Assembly (NCBI RefSeq): GCF_001665235.1
Contig: NZ_LZSC01000027.1
Coordinates: 1-64,000, forward strand
DNA: 64,000 bases
Origin: Mycobacterium sp. 1100029.7
GTDB lineage: Bacteria; Actinomycetota; Actinomycetes; Mycobacteriales; Mycobacteriaceae
Direction of reading: 5' to 3'
Position numbers and translations under genes: made by a program. Below are positions 47,196 to 56,459 of the stretch, piece after piece (position 1 is the stretch's first letter; each line of letters opens with the position of its first letter). Under the pieces are notes generated by a model, which was not told the DNA's origin, made no database searches, and saw only the letters and a program-made list of their open reading frames with translations.

Positions 47196-47825
47196 TTATC
47201 GGCTACCTAGGTCCATGCGGAACGGCGGGTACTCGTCACGCATCAACGATACATACACTGCGACCCGGTAGCGCCAGCGCACAATGCCCAGCAACAGATC
47301 GAATATGCCCTGCGGAATCGTCCCGGTTGCCAACAACATCACGGCGGCGATCACGGTGATGACCTGCAGCACCGGCTCCAGCGCCCAGCACACCAGGATC
47401 TGCGGCAGCCCCAACAGCCAGGTCTTGACCAGAACCGTCCACCGCGTCAGGTGCTCGGGGTAGTCGACGTGCAGGTCCCCCGGGTAGTCGGGCCGGGCCG
47501 CCAGCGTGAACGGCGGGTACTTGTCGGTGCTGTTCATCGGGAACCGGTAGTTCATCACCCGCCACGACCAGCGCAGCACGCCGACGTTGAAGTTGAAAAG
47601 CGGGCGGGGATAGCGGCCGGTGCACAGGATCGCGACGCCCGCGATCACCGTCAGCAGCGGATACACCAAGTACAGCAAAATCAAGATGGGATAGTGCGGT
47701 ACCGCGAGCACACACCATTTCACGAGCCACAGCCAGCGCGAAGGTGCATCGAAATCGCCTCGTACTCTTACGGTCTCGGCCGAGACGTCGACCGATTCCG
47801 ATTCCACCACGCGGCTTCGAGTCAC
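47196..47825 (-). CDS. DUF4389 membrane protein
   Basis: A 209-residue protein with two similar halves. Each half has a hydrophobic pair of helices followed by a DUF4389-type motif: YP.PLFNFNVGVLRWSWRVMNYRF in the first and IPQGIFDLLLGIVRWRYRVAVY in the second. The segments YPPF(T/R) recur after each. Four transmembrane helices are expected. GTG 47825 overlaps the stop of the FAD-monooxygenase gene by 4 bases. Function unknown. Confidence 0.85.
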   Translation of the reverse strand: MTRSRVVESESVDVSAETVRVRGDFDAPSRWLWLVKWCVLAVPHYPILILLYLVYPLLTVIAGVAILCTGRYPRPLFNFNVGVLRWSWRVMNYRFPMNSTDKYPPFTLAARPDYPGDLHVDYPEHLTRWTVLVKTWLLGLPQILVCWALEPVLQVITVIAAVMLLATGTIPQGIFDLLLGIVRWRYRVAVYVSLMRDEYPPFRMDLGSR

Positions 47826-49012
47826 CGCGGCCCCACGGCGACGGGGATTGCCGATGCCAGGTGGCGATCGATCTGCGCGGCGATCCGGCGGTGGCTGGTC
47901 AAGCGCACGAATTGCGTCAGTGTCCAGGTGTGCAGTCGATCGGAAAGCAAGGCCGCCGGCCGCAGCACCGACTCGCCGTGCGCCACTTGCAACCCCGCGA
48001 CTTTGGAGACGGCGCCCACCCGGCGTTGCCGGATCCTCTCGTAGCAGCGCAACGCCTTAGAAAGCGTGGCGCGGCTGCTGTCGGCGCGAAGGCCTGACAT
48101 CGCGTCGCACAACACCATGGTGTCGAGCAGTGCCTGGTTGGTTCCTTGCGCAAGAGTGGGCGGCATGGTGTGCGCAGCGTCGCCCAACAGCGTCACCGGT
48201 CCGGCGTTCAGCGGCCCGCCGACGGGATGCCGAAAGTGCGGATATGGTGAGCGGGCCAGATCGTCGTCGGTCAACTTCGCGAGAACCAGGTCGACCGAGT
48301 CAGACCAGCCGGCGAAGGTGGATCGAATGACCTCGATGGGACGTTCGGGCCGCACGAAGTCGTAGGACCAGGGTAAGTCGAACCACCACTGCACATTCGA
48401 GCCGCCGGCCGGCCAGAGGCCGGTATTGCCGTGTTCGCCGACGATGATGTAGGCGACCTCTCGGTCGACGATTTCCGGGATACTGACGAGTCCCTGCCAG
48501 CTGCACCAGCCCGTGGGCTCGGCGGCTTGCGCGCCCACCACGTCGCGGATCACCGAATGCAGACCGTCGGCGCCGATCAACACGTCGCCCTCGACCACCG
48601 TGCCGTCTTCGAACCCGACGGCCACGCCGTCGGGCATCGTGATGACGCGGGCGGCGCGAGCGTTGCATCGGATGCGCTCGGTCGGGAAGTCGGCCAGCAG
48701 CCGTTCCAGAAGTACCTCACGCGGCACCATCCGCACGGGTGCGCCCAGTCGCTTGACCAGGGTGTCCACATCCAGGGTTGCGATCCGGTGCCCCCTCGAG
48801 GTTCGGACCCGCACGGTGGACAGCAGCTGGCCGGCTCCGCCCATGTCGACGCCCAGCTGCCGGAGTACCGTTTCGCCGTTGGACCAGATCGTCACGGCGC
48901 CGCCCCCGGCCCGCGTGTCGGCGCGCTGGTCGAAGATCGTGACGTCGTGGCCATCGCGCAGCAAACCGCGGGCCACCGCAATGCCGCTGACCCCGGCGCC
49001 GATCACCAACAC
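47822..49012 (-). CDS. FAD-dependent monooxygenase (PHBH-fold)
   Basis: A 396-residue flavoprotein of the group A monooxygenase/hydroxylase type. The FAD-binding GxGxxG is VLVIGAGVSGIAVARGL at the very N-terminus, the conserved DG motif is GADGLHSVIR, and the second FAD motif is TLLGDAAHTMPPTLAQG. No start gives a longer natural N-terminus except by reading into the divergent gene, so GTG 49012 is the best start (GGGG about 12 bases upstream). It probably hydroxylates an aromatic or polyketide-like compound. The first gene of a leftward set with the DUF4389 gene and probably the methyltransferase. Confidence 0.88.
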   Translation of the reverse strand: MLVIGAGVSGIAVARGLLRDGHDVTIFDQRADTRAGGGAVTIWSNGETVLRQLGVDMGGAGQLLSTVRVRTSRGHRIATLDVDTLVKRLGAPVRMVPREVLLERLLADFPTERIRCNARAARVITMPDGVAVGFEDGTVVEGDVLIGADGLHSVIRDVVGAQAAEPTGWCSWQGLVSIPEIVDREVAYIIVGEHGNTGLWPAGGSNVQWWFDLPWSYDFVRPERPIEVIRSTFAGWSDSVDLVLAKLTDDDLARSPYPHFRHPVGGPLNAGPVTLLGDAAHTMPPTLAQGTNQALLDTMVLCDAMSGLRADSSRATLSKALRCYERIRQRRVGAVSKVAGLQVAHGESVLRPAALLSDRLHTWTLTQFVRLTSHRRIAAQIDRHLASAIPVAVGPR

Positions 49013-49060
49013 GCGAAGCGGTCGCCCCGAACGGTCTTGGTGGGGTGGTAGACAGCTGAT

Positions 49061-49987
49061 ATGACTGCCGGTGCCTACGCGATCACGCTGTTTCACCCGC
49101 CCTCCGATCCTGCGAGGTTCCGCCACTGGGTGGCCAGCTATCTTGCTTCGGCTCGTCACTCTCCTGGACACGTAAGCGCCCGCGAATCGGTTCAAGGCAA
49201 CAAACCACTGGATTGGGCCGTCGAAGTCGCTTTCAGCACTTCCGATTTGCTCGAGTCCTGGTTGGACAGCGCCGAACGCCGGGCAGTGCTGGGCGAGGGC
49301 GAATCGCAGGGCTGGTGGCGATGTGCCTCGGATCTGGTCGTCACCGCCGGTGAGCCGCCGGCCGCCAACGTCGGTGTCTTCCTGCACAGCGTGGCGCCGG
49401 GCAAAGAAGCCGAGTTCGTGACCGCGCAAAGTGAACTAACCCGCAGCAGCTCGCACTTTCCGGGATACGAAGGAACAGCGGTGTTTCCCGCCGATTCGAC
49501 GGGACAGTGGATGTCGGTGCTCCGCTTTCGCAGTCCGGATCAGCTCGCGGCGTGGATGAGATCGCGGGAGCGCCGGGACGCGCTGCCGCGGCTGCGCGGC
49601 GAACTGACCCGCGACTTCTCCGAGTTGGCCCGCAGCGCACCATTCGGATCGACGATTCGCGTCGCCGACGGCCAGACCAGAATCACGCCGGGATGGAAAA
49701 CCGCGATGCTGGTGCTGCTCTGCCTGTACCCGACAGTGACGCTGCTGTCGCACTACCTGTCCCCCGCCCTGGACCACGTCGGGGTCCGGGCGCCGGTGTC
49801 GATGTTCCTCGGCAACGTCATCAGTATCGTTGCGCTGCAATGGGTTTTGGTGCCGGCGGTGTCCCGGCCCTTTCGTCGCTGGTTGGACCCGATCGATGGG
49901 GCGCCGGCGCGGATCAGCATTGCCGGAGCGGCGGCGGTGCTGATCGGCTACGCGGCGCTGCTGGTGGTATTCCTGGTCGCGGGTTAG
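49061..49987 (+). CDS. Membrane protein with two N-terminal ABM-type domains
   Basis: A 308-residue protein. Two ferredoxin-like antibiotic-biosynthesis-monooxygenase-type (ABM) units (about 5-95 and 103-200) are followed by four hydrophobic helices (about 213-235, 248-270, 287-305). The repeats share LESW/LAAWM.S.ERR motifs. ABM domains without cofactors act on anthrone-like substrates or sense small molecules; here the fusion to a membrane domain makes its role uncertain. It is divergent from the FAD monooxygenase, which may be a functional link. Confidence 0.82.
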   Translation: MTAGAYAITLFHPPSDPARFRHWVASYLASARHSPGHVSARESVQGNKPLDWAVEVAFSTSDLLESWLDSAERRAVLGEGESQGWWRCASDLVVTAGEPPAANVGVFLHSVAPGKEAEFVTAQSELTRSSSHFPGYEGTAVFPADSTGQWMSVLRFRSPDQLAAWMRSRERRDALPRLRGELTRDFSELARSAPFGSTIRVADGQTRITPGWKTAMLVLLCLYPTVTLLSHYLSPALDHVGVRAPVSMFLGNVISIVALQWVLVPAVSRPFRRWLDPIDGAPARISIAGAAAVLIGYAALLVVFLVAG

Positions 49988-50901
49988 CCGCGCGCGCCGA
50001 TCATGGTGTGCAGTTCTTCGATGGACCACGGCGGGTTGCCATGATGGTCGCGATATCCCAGCAGGGACGGTGACGGCCGCTCGAACCGGCCGACGAATCC
50101 GCCCGCGGCAACCAGGATTTGGCCGGTGACGTCGCGGGCCAAATCGCTGGCCAGGTAGGCGTAGAGCGGGGCGACGTAGCAGGGCGGGGCGCTGTCCAGT
50201 GAGGCTTGTCTGGTGACGTCGTCCAGCAGGCCGCGGCGGTGCAGCTCGGCGATGTGCTGCTCATACTCGGCGCCGGTCGACAGCCGGGTCTTGGCGCCCG
50301 GGCACACCACATTGGCCCGAATGCCTTTGGCTTTGAGCTCAGCCGCGATCGCCACCGTCAACCCGTTGACGGCTCCCTTGCCTGCCGGGTAGCCGGTGCC
50401 GCCGTAGTCGCCCAGGAATGCCACCGAGCTGGTGTTGACGATGGTCCCGTGCCCCTGCGCCGCCATTGCGCGCGCCGCGACCCGGCAGGTGTGAAACACG
50501 GTGCCGACATGAGCGCTGATCAGGCGATCGAATTCCTCGGGCGCGATGTCCAGAATCGACGATCCCGGCGGTTCGGCGATCCCGGCACAGTTGATCAAGA
50601 TGTCGAAGCGCCCGAAGCTGTCGCGACAGTTGTCGACAAGCGCCTCGGCAACGGTCGCGTCGTCCGCGGCCCCGATCACCGCGGTGGCTTGTCCGCCGGC
50701 GGCGCTGACCGCGGCGACGGTCTCCGATACGGCATCGGCATCCCGGCCGTTGACCACGACACCGGCGCCCAGTTCGCAGAGCAGTTCGACCACCGCACGT
50801 CCGATGCCCCGACTGCCGCCGGCAACCACTGCCCCACGCCCCGTCAGCAGGCCCCCTGGGATGCGCCCCTTGGCGCCGGTCACGGACATTTGCCGAACCA
50901 T
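49984..50901 (-). CDS. Short-chain dehydrogenase/reductase
   Basis: A 305-residue SDR. The NAD(P)-binding motif is GGSRGIGRAV, the NAG motif is NCAGIAEPP, the active-site Ser is in VNTSSVAF and Tyr-x3-Lys is GYPAGK. The C-terminal tail (about 265-305) is longer than the classical form and contains PSPSLLGYRDHHGNPPW. ATG 50901 or 50889 could be the start. Its 3' end overlaps the convergent ABM gene by 4 bases. Substrate unknown. Confidence 0.88.
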   Translation of the reverse strand: MVRQMSVTGAKGRIPGGLLTGRGAVVAGGSRGIGRAVVELLCELGAGVVVNGRDADAVSETVAAVSAAGGQATAVIGAADDATVAEALVDNCRDSFGRFDILINCAGIAEPPGSSILDIAPEEFDRLISAHVGTVFHTCRVAARAMAAQGHGTIVNTSSVAFLGDYGGTGYPAGKGAVNGLTVAIAAELKAKGIRANVVCPGAKTRLSTGAEYEQHIAELHRRGLLDDVTRQASLDSAPPCYVAPLYAYLASDLARDVTGQILVAAGGFVGRFERPSPSLLGYRDHHGNPPWSIEELHTMIGARG

Positions 50902-51379
50902 ACCCAGTCGACGCGGAAACGCGAGCGGACGCCTCAGACGCCGGACCGCGGCGCCCACCCTGAGATTGGTCAAGTTTGCTGCTGACCAGCGGTTCGCACC
51001 GGACGGGCCGATTCGCGCGTCGGTGACGTTGCTCCGAGGCGGATGGGTGCAAAGGGTCGCCGAAGAAGGTGACTGGGGAGTAGTATCGATTTCGAGTCCG
51101 TTCTGGACACGTCGCCGTTTAGCTAAAAGCGGTCAGCCAGCCGCACGGCTGCTGGGCTAAGGCTCCGGCGATCTACTTTTTCTCCACCGCCGTCCTCGCC
51201 TGGTGCTGCGCGCGCCGCACAGCCGATTCGTGTCCGCGGATCAGGTGCAGTGGAGTGCCGTGTGCACGCCAGCGATATTTCGCTGCACGCGACTTCAAAG
51301 GATGTGTCGCAATGCAAACTCGTTGGTATTCACCGTCTTTCGCGCGATCAATCTCTGTTTCGGGAGCGGGGTTTAGTCG
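50902..51379. other. 478-bp region without a recognisable gene
   Basis: It lies between the leftward SDR and the rightward sigma-factor gene and must contain both promoters. Short frames on the minus strand have no family features or ribosome binding sites. No SigB/SigF-type promoter could be placed with confidence, and no RNA motif was recognised. Confidence 0.4.
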
Positions 51380-52201
51380 ATGACTGAAGTCCTTTCGCCA
51401 CCCAGGCCCACTCGACCCAGTCGACCCGCTCGAGCCACCCGCAACGACGACTCCTACGACGACGTCATCGAGATGTTTTTGGTGCTGCGCACGTTGCCGG
51501 CCGAATCTCATGAGTTTCGCCGGCAGCGCGAACGCATCGTCAACAGGTGCCTGCCGCTGGCCGACCATGTAGCTCGTCACTTCGGTCGCCGGGGCGAGGG
51601 TCTGGACGACCTGACCCAAGTGGCGCGTCTTGGGCTGATGAACGCGATCAACCGGTTCGACCCCGACAAGGGGCCCAGCTTCATCGGCTTCGCGATTCCC
51701 ACCATGATGGGCGAGGTTCGCCGCCACTTCCGCGACTACAGCTGGGGCATGCGGGTGCCGCGCCGGCTGCGTGAGTTACACGTTCAGATCAGCAGAGCCA
51801 CAGCAGATTTGGTACAGAAACTGGGACGTGCGCCGACGGCGCGAGAGCTGTCCGAAGAGCTCGGCGTCGCACACGACGAAGTCGTCGAATGCCTCGTCGC
51901 CGGTGACGCCTACCAGCTGGAGTCTTTGGACGCCCCGGTGGGTCCCGAGGGCTCAGGCAAGGCCCGCCTGGTCGCCGATGCGGTCGGTGGTGTGGACCCG
52001 CAAATCGACCACATCACCAATAGGGAAGCGGTGCGCGCGTTGGTCACCGCCCTGCCGGAACGCGAACGCGAGGTGCTGCACATGCGGTTCTTCGAGTCGA
52101 TGACGCAAAGCCAGATCGCGGAGCGAATCGGGGTGTCGCAGATGCAGGTGTCACGCATTCTGGCCAACACCCTCACCTCCCTGCGTGACCAGCTGGAATA
52201 G
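51380..52201 (+). CDS. RNA polymerase sigma factor, SigF/SigB (stress) group
   Basis: A 273-residue group 3 sigma factor. Region 2 is DDLTQVARLGLMNAINRFDPDKGPSFIGFAIPTMMGEVRRHFRDYSW (about 77-120), region 3 contains LGRAPTARELSEELGVAHDEVVECL, and region 4 ends QSQIAERIGVSQMQVSRILANTLTSLRDQL. The pattern is that of the SigF/SigB family, which drives general stress genes and is normally held by an anti-sigma factor. No anti-sigma or anti-anti-sigma gene is adjacent here, unlike the canonical usfX-sigF pair, so this is a paralogue. Confidence 0.9.
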   Translation: MTEVLSPPRPTRPSRPARATRNDDSYDDVIEMFLVLRTLPAESHEFRRQRERIVNRCLPLADHVARHFGRRGEGLDDLTQVARLGLMNAINRFDPDKGPSFIGFAIPTMMGEVRRHFRDYSWGMRVPRRLRELHVQISRATADLVQKLGRAPTARELSEELGVAHDEVVECLVAGDAYQLESLDAPVGPEGSGKARLVADAVGGVDPQIDHITNREAVRALVTALPEREREVLHMRFFESMTQSQIAERIGVSQMQVSRILANTLTSLRDQLE

Positions 52202-52303
52202 CCTCGCAGCGGTGCCGGAACGGTCCGGCGACGGGTGCCCTGTACTGTGCGTTTGGGGTGCAATCGACTCCGTCGCCAGACCGAGCCAAAGGAGCACGTT
52301 GCG

Positions 52304-52933
52304 ATGAGGCTTTCACAACCGACGGTTGCGGGGGTAGCCGCCGCAACGGCGCTGGCGCTCGTGGTGGCCGGCTGCGGCGGCAACAAGTCCGCTACGCCGA
52401 CGAAGTCCGGCTCGGCCACGTCGTCGACCGGTGCCGCCAGCTCGGCGCCGTCATCGGTCTCCTCCGCGCCCGCACAGCCGGGTGCCGACTACACCGGCTG
52501 GTTGATCCAGGCGACCGACATCGACGCGCCGGTGCCGTTCACGGGGACGCCCCCGACGAGCAACCCGAACGGCCAGCCCGGCGCGGCGGTCACTTTCAAC
52601 ACCCAGGACAACAGTCACATCATCAAAGACACCATCGCGGTACTGGCCGACGCGGGCGCGGCGACCGGTGCCCTGAACGCCGCGAAATCGGGGCAGGGCG
52701 GCGCTATCAAGCATCCGGCCACCGACCCGGTGAAGGTCGGCACGGACGGGACGATGGTCTCGGGTAACTCCACCGACGGATCCAAGGGAATCGCGGTGTT
52801 GCTGTTCACCGAGGGCAAAGTACTGGTGACGTTGGAGTTCGACGGCCCGGCCGACACGCTCCCGCCGCCGGACTTCGTCAGCGATGTCGGCCAGAAGCAG
52901 GACGCCGCCGTCAAGAAGGGCCTTGGCGGCTAA
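52304..52933 (+). CDS. Secreted lipoprotein, mycobacterial-specific
   Basis: A 209-residue lipoprotein. The signal peptide ends LVVAGC with Cys25 as the lipidation site. A Ser/Thr/Ala linker follows to about residue 60, then a domain with YTGWLIQATDIDAPVPF and LLFTEGKVLVTLEFDGP. ATG 52304 follows GGAGCACGTTGC. The downstream frame 52951-53495 is a broken copy of the same domain, so this is the intact member of a tandem duplication. Function unknown. Confidence 0.85.
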   Translation: MRLSQPTVAGVAAATALALVVAGCGGNKSATPTKSGSATSSTGAASSAPSSVSSAPAQPGADYTGWLIQATDIDAPVPFTGTPPTSNPNGQPGAAVTFNTQDNSHIIKDTIAVLADAGAATGALNAAKSGQGGAIKHPATDPVKVGTDGTMVSGNSTDGSKGIAVLLFTEGKVLVTLEFDGPADTLPPPDFVSDVGQKQDAAVKKGLGG

Positions 52934-52950
52934 GTCCGGCCGCACCCGCT

Positions 52951-53495
52951 GTGAACAGCAGAACTGGTGCTGTCACGCCGATTGCCACGGCAGCGGCGGC
53001 TCTGACGCAGGCGATCCTGTGGGCGGCGCCTTCGCCGGCGGCCCCGCAGGCCGACTACTCCTCGCTGTTGATCACGGTGCGTGACCTCGATGCGCCCGAA
53101 AGCTACACGGCGACAACGCCAACCGTGCCGCCCGGCGGTCAGCCGGGTGCTACCACCACATTCAGCAACGCGACCGCACGCGAGTGATCGTCGACAGCGT
53201 CCAAATCTTCCCGGACGCCCCGGCGGCGCTCGCCGCTCTCGAATCAGCGAAGTCGAGCACCGACGGTTACGTCCACGGCATCCCGGAACCCACCGGCGTC
53301 GGAATCCGCGGGACGACGATCACGGGGCCGTCCCCCGACGGTGCCAGGAGCGTCACCGTGCTGATGTTCACGCAGGGCAAGGCTTTCGTCGAACTCGAAT
53401 TCGACGGTCCGCCGGACGCACTCGTCCCGGCAGACTTCGTGACCGGCATCGGCCAAAAGCAGGACGCGGCCATCACCAGTCGTCTGACCGGTTAA
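52951..53495 (+). pseudogene. Frameshifted paralogue of the upstream lipoprotein
   Basis: The frame from GTG 52951 encodes a signal peptide (without a lipobox Cys) and the start of the same domain as the upstream lipoprotein (ADYSSLLITVRDLDAPESY against ADYTGWLIQATDIDAPVPF). It stops at 53185-53187. The next frame (from 53184) continues it (VIVDSVQIFPDAPAALAAL...TQGKAFVELEFDGP...GIGQKQDAAI), matching IIKDTIAVLADA...TEGKVLVTLEFDGP...VGQKQDAAV. One missing base near GAGTGATC (expected GAGGTGATC) restores the frame. Either a recent pseudogene, a sequencing error or, less likely, programmed frameshifting. Confidence 0.8.
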
Positions 53496-53532
53496 GCCAT
53501 CAGCCGCCGGAGCGACGACCGTCGGCGACGCG

Positions 53533-53557
53533 CAATTAAATAAATTGCTTGATTTAA
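53533..53557. promoter_or_regulatory. AT-rich palindromes, probable TetR operator/promoter
   Basis: CAATT-AAATA-AATTG (53533-53547) is a perfect palindrome around a 5-base centre. A second dyad pairs ATTAAA (53535-53540) with TTTAAT (53552-53557). The island is sharply more AT-rich than its surroundings and is 27 bases upstream of the TetR start, so it likely contains the promoter and operator for the TetR-P450-CAR operon. Confidence 0.55.
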
Positions 53558-53583
53558 TCCGTCGGGCAGTGTTCACTGAGGCG

Positions 53584-54246
53584 GTGAAAGCCGAGCGAAC
53601 GGCGCGCTCCCACCGATCCATGGGCACCCGTGAAGCGATTCTGGCGGCCGCCGAGTGGTTGTTTGCCGAGCGCGGAATGTATGCGGTGTCCAATCGGCAG
53701 ATCAGCGAAGCGGCCGGGCAGGGCAACAACGCCGCCGCGTGCTACCACTTCGGAACCCGGACGGAGCTGCTGCGCGCCATCGAGAGCAAGCACCGCGAAC
53801 CGATCGAAGAGCTTCGCGCCCAGATGTTGAACGACATCGGCGATTCGACCGAATTACGGGATTGGGTAGGCACCCTGGTGCGGCCGCTCACCGATCACCT
53901 GGCTGCATTGGGCACCCCGAGTTGGTATGCGCGTTTCGCCGCCCAGGCGATGGCCGATCCCACTTACCGCCACGTGGTCACCAAGGATGCGCTGATGTCA
54001 CCGAGGTTGGTGCAGACGATCGACGGCATCAATCGCTGCCTTCCCGAGCTGCCCAAGCGAGTTCGCTCAGAGCGCATCGTCATGGTCCGAAACCTGTTGA
54101 TGCACACCTGCGCCGAGCACGAGGGCGCGCTGGCCGAGGACGGGCCGCGGGCCCGGTCCACCTGGCCGGTCGCCGGAGAGGGGCTGATCGACGCGATCGT
54201 CGGCCTGTGGCGTGCACCGGTTCATGTCAATGCGGCGGGCGAGTGA
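53584..54246 (+). CDS. TetR-family transcriptional regulator of the P450/CAR operon
   Basis: A 220-residue regulator. The helix-turn-helix is VSNRQISEAAGQGNNAAACYHFGTRTELLRAI (about 37-68). GTG 53584 is preceded by GAGG at very short spacing; V(53569) or TTG 53545 are other starts. It is 23 bases upstream of a P450 gene and is transcribed with it. AT-rich palindromes at 53533-53557 are likely its binding site. This suggests substrate-induced expression of the operon. Confidence 0.85.
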   Translation: MKAERTARSHRSMGTREAILAAAEWLFAERGMYAVSNRQISEAAGQGNNAAACYHFGTRTELLRAIESKHREPIEELRAQMLNDIGDSTELRDWVGTLVRPLTDHLAALGTPSWYARFAAQAMADPTYRHVVTKDALMSPRLVQTIDGINRCLPELPKRVRSERIVMVRNLLMHTCAEHEGALAEDGPRARSTWPVAGEGLIDAIVGLWRAPVHVNAAGE

Positions 54247-54269
54247 GACCCGAACAAGCGAGGAGCACG

Positions 54270-55490
54270 ATGCCTGACACCACCACCACCGACATCCCGG
54301 AGTTCCCGATGACGCGGGCGCCGGGTTGTCCGTTCGCCCCTCCCCCGGAGTCGTTGGCACTCAACGAAACCGGGCAACTGAGCAGGGTGCGGATCTGGGA
54401 CGGCAGCACACCGTGGCTGATCCACGGTTACGACGCGATCCGCGCCCTGTTCACCGACTCGCGCACCAGCGTGGACGACCGGCTGCCAGGTTATCCGCAC
54501 TGGAACGAGGGCATGCTGGCGACCGTGCACAAGCGGCCCCGTTCGGTGTTCACCTCCGACGCCGAAGAGCACACCCGCTACCGCCGGATGTTGTCAAAAC
54601 CGTTCACCTTCAAGCGTGTTGAAGGACTACGCCCGGCGGTGCAGAAAATCGCCGACGAGCGAATCGACGCGCTGTTGGCCGGACCGAAGCCCGGCGACAT
54701 CGTCAGCACGCTGGCACTGCCGGTGCCCTCCCTGGTGATCAGCGAAATGCTGGGTGTGCCCTACGAAGACGCGGACTTCTTTCAGGAACAGGCGCAACGC
54801 GGCACCGGGCGCTACGCCACCGAAGAGGACACTGCTCAAGGGGCCGCCTCGTTGGCCAAGTACATCGCGAAGTTGATTCGCAGCCGCATGGAGAGTCGTT
54901 CCGAGGATCTGGTGTCCGATCTGGCGGAACGGGTGAACGCCGAAGAACTCAGCGTGCGCGAGGCCACCCAGCTGGCCCTGGGCGTGCTGATCGCCGGACA
55001 CGAGACCACCGCAAACATGATCAGCCTGAGTATCGCCGCGCTGCTGGAGCACCCTGACCAGCGAAAGGTGCTGTGCGAGACCGAGGATCAGAAGGTGATC
55101 GCCAACGCGGTCGAAGAGCTGATGCGCTACCTGAGCATCATCCAGACCGGTCAGCGCCGTATCGCCGTCGAGGACATCGAGATCGGTGGTGAGACCATCC
55201 GCGCCGGCGAAGGCATCATCCTCGACGTTGCGCCGGCGAACTGGGACACCCGCCAGTTCCCCGATGCCGACCAGCTGGATCTGACTCGCGACAACGGCCC
55301 GCACGTCGGATTCGGCTACGGCCGCCATCAATGTGTGGGACAGCAATTGGCGCGCATGGAGTTACAGATCGTGCTGCCGACGCTGCTGCGCCGGATGCCG
55401 ACCCTGCAACTGGCGGTGCCGGTCGAAGAGCTGCCGTTCAAACACGACACGTTGGCTTACGGCGTCTACGAGCTGCCCGTGACATGGTGA
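54270..55490 (+). CDS. Cytochrome P450
   Basis: A 406-residue P450. The haem motif [10 protein letters not shown] has Cys355, the I-helix motif is AGHETTAN and ExxR is in EELMRYL. This pattern fits the CYP105/107-like bacterial group; the precise family needs an alignment. ATG 54270 has AGGAG. Its stop overlaps the SDR gene by 7 bases. In the operon it could oxidise a C-H bond to an alcohol or acid. No ferredoxin or reductase gene is adjacent. Confidence 0.93.
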   Translation: MPDTTTTDIPEFPMTRAPGCPFAPPPESLALNETGQLSRVRIWDGSTPWLIHGYDAIRALFTDSRTSVDDRLPGYPHWNEGMLATVHKRPRSVFTSDAEEHTRYRRMLSKPFTFKRVEGLRPAVQKIADERIDALLAGPKPGDIVSTLALPVPSLVISEMLGVPYEDADFFQEQAQRGTGRYATEEDTAQGAASLAKYIAKLIRSRMESRSEDLVSDLAERVNAEELSVREATQLALGVLIAGHETTANMISLSIAALLEHPDQRKVLCETEDQKVIANAVEELMRYLSIIQTGQRRIAVEDIEIGGETIRAGEGIILDVAPANWDTRQFPDADQLDLTRDNGPHVGFGYGRHQCVGQQLARMELQIVLPTLLRRMPTLQLAVPVEELPFKHDTLAYGVYELPVTW

Positions 55491-56431
55491 AGCCGGATCT
55501 CTCGCTGTCGGTGCCGGATTTGTCCGGCAAGCTCGCGGTCGTCACCGGGGCCAACAGCGGCCTCGGATTCGGTTTGGCCCGGCGACTGGCTGCCGCGGAC
55601 GCCGACGTGGTGATGGCGATCCGGAATCGGGCCAAGGGTGAGGCGGCGATCGCCGAGATCCGACGCGACTTCCCCGCGGCCAAGCTCAGCATCAAGCGAT
55701 TGGATCTGGCGTCGCTGGAAAGCGTTGCGGCACTGGGCGAAGAGCTGAGCGCCGAAGGCCGGCCCGTCGACATCCTGATCAACAATGCCGGTGTCATGAC
55801 TCCCCCGCAGCGCCAGGAAACCGGCGACGGCTTCGAGTTGCAATTCGGCGCGAACCACCTGGGCCACTTCGCCCTGACCGGGCACCTGCTGCCGCTGCTG
55901 CGTGCGGCGCGGTCAGCGCGCGTCGTCACCGTGAGCAGCATTGCCGCCACGCAGCCGAAGCTCGCCTTCGACGACCCCAACGCCCGGCATCGCTACAAAC
56001 CGATGATCTCCTACGGGGTCGCCAAACTCGCCCAGCTGATGTTCGCCGTCGAGCTGGATCGGCGCAGCAGCCGTGGCGGCTGGGGCGTCATTTCCAACGC
56101 CGCGCACCCGGGCCTGAGCAAGACCAACCTGCTCAGCGGCGCCTCCTACGGCCGGGACAAGCCGACGCTGCAGGCGCGTCTGACCCGGCTGACTTGGCGG
56201 TTGCTGCCGTTCATGTGGCTGGACATCGACGAGGGCATCAAGCCAACGCTGTACGCGGCGGTGTCCTCAGACGCCGAGGGTGGACGCTACTACGGCCCGC
56301 GTGGGTTCTACGAAACCGCCGGCGGCGGTGTCACATTCGCCGGTGTTCCGCGGCTGGCGCGCAGCGAGACCGACACAAGTCAGCTGTGGCAGCTCTCCGA
56401 AGAACTCACCGGGGTCACGTATCCGCAGTGA
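55484..56431 (+). CDS. Short-chain dehydrogenase (retinol-dehydrogenase-like)
   Basis: A 315-residue SDR of the long RDH/WWOX-like group. The cofactor motif is [20 protein letters not shown] is in INNAGVM, the Ser is in VSSIAAT and Tyr-x3-Lys is SYGVAK. ATG 55484 lies inside the P450 gene end, indicating translational coupling. It would interconvert an alcohol and carbonyl produced by the P450 or by the carboxylic acid reductase. Similar proteins are frequent in mycobacteria. Confidence 0.9.
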   Translation: MVKPDLSLSVPDLSGKLAVVTGANSGLGFGLARRLAAADADVVMAIRNRAKGEAAIAEIRRDFPAAKLSIKRLDLASLESVAALGEELSAEGRPVDILINNAGVMTPPQRQETGDGFELQFGANHLGHFALTGHLLPLLRAARSARVVTVSSIAATQPKLAFDDPNARHRYKPMISYGVAKLAQLMFAVELDRRSSRGGWGVISNAAHPGLSKTNLLSGASYGRDKPTLQARLTRLTWRLLPFMWLDIDEGIKPTLYAAVSSDAEGGRYYGPRGFYETAGGGVTFAGVPRLARSETDTSQLWQLSEELTGVTYPQ

Positions 56432-56459
56432 TCGGCTCGGACACAGGAAGTGGTGAAAC

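Noticed and set aside
49013-49429. An extension of the FAD-monooxygenase frame to 49429.
   Set aside because: It runs antisense through the ABM-domain gene; the Rossmann motif begins directly at GTG 49012.
53655-54269. An N-terminal extension of the P450 frame upstream of 54270.
   Set aside because: It overlaps the TetR gene in another frame and is Arg/Gly-rich; ATG 54270 has AGGAG and the normal P450 start.
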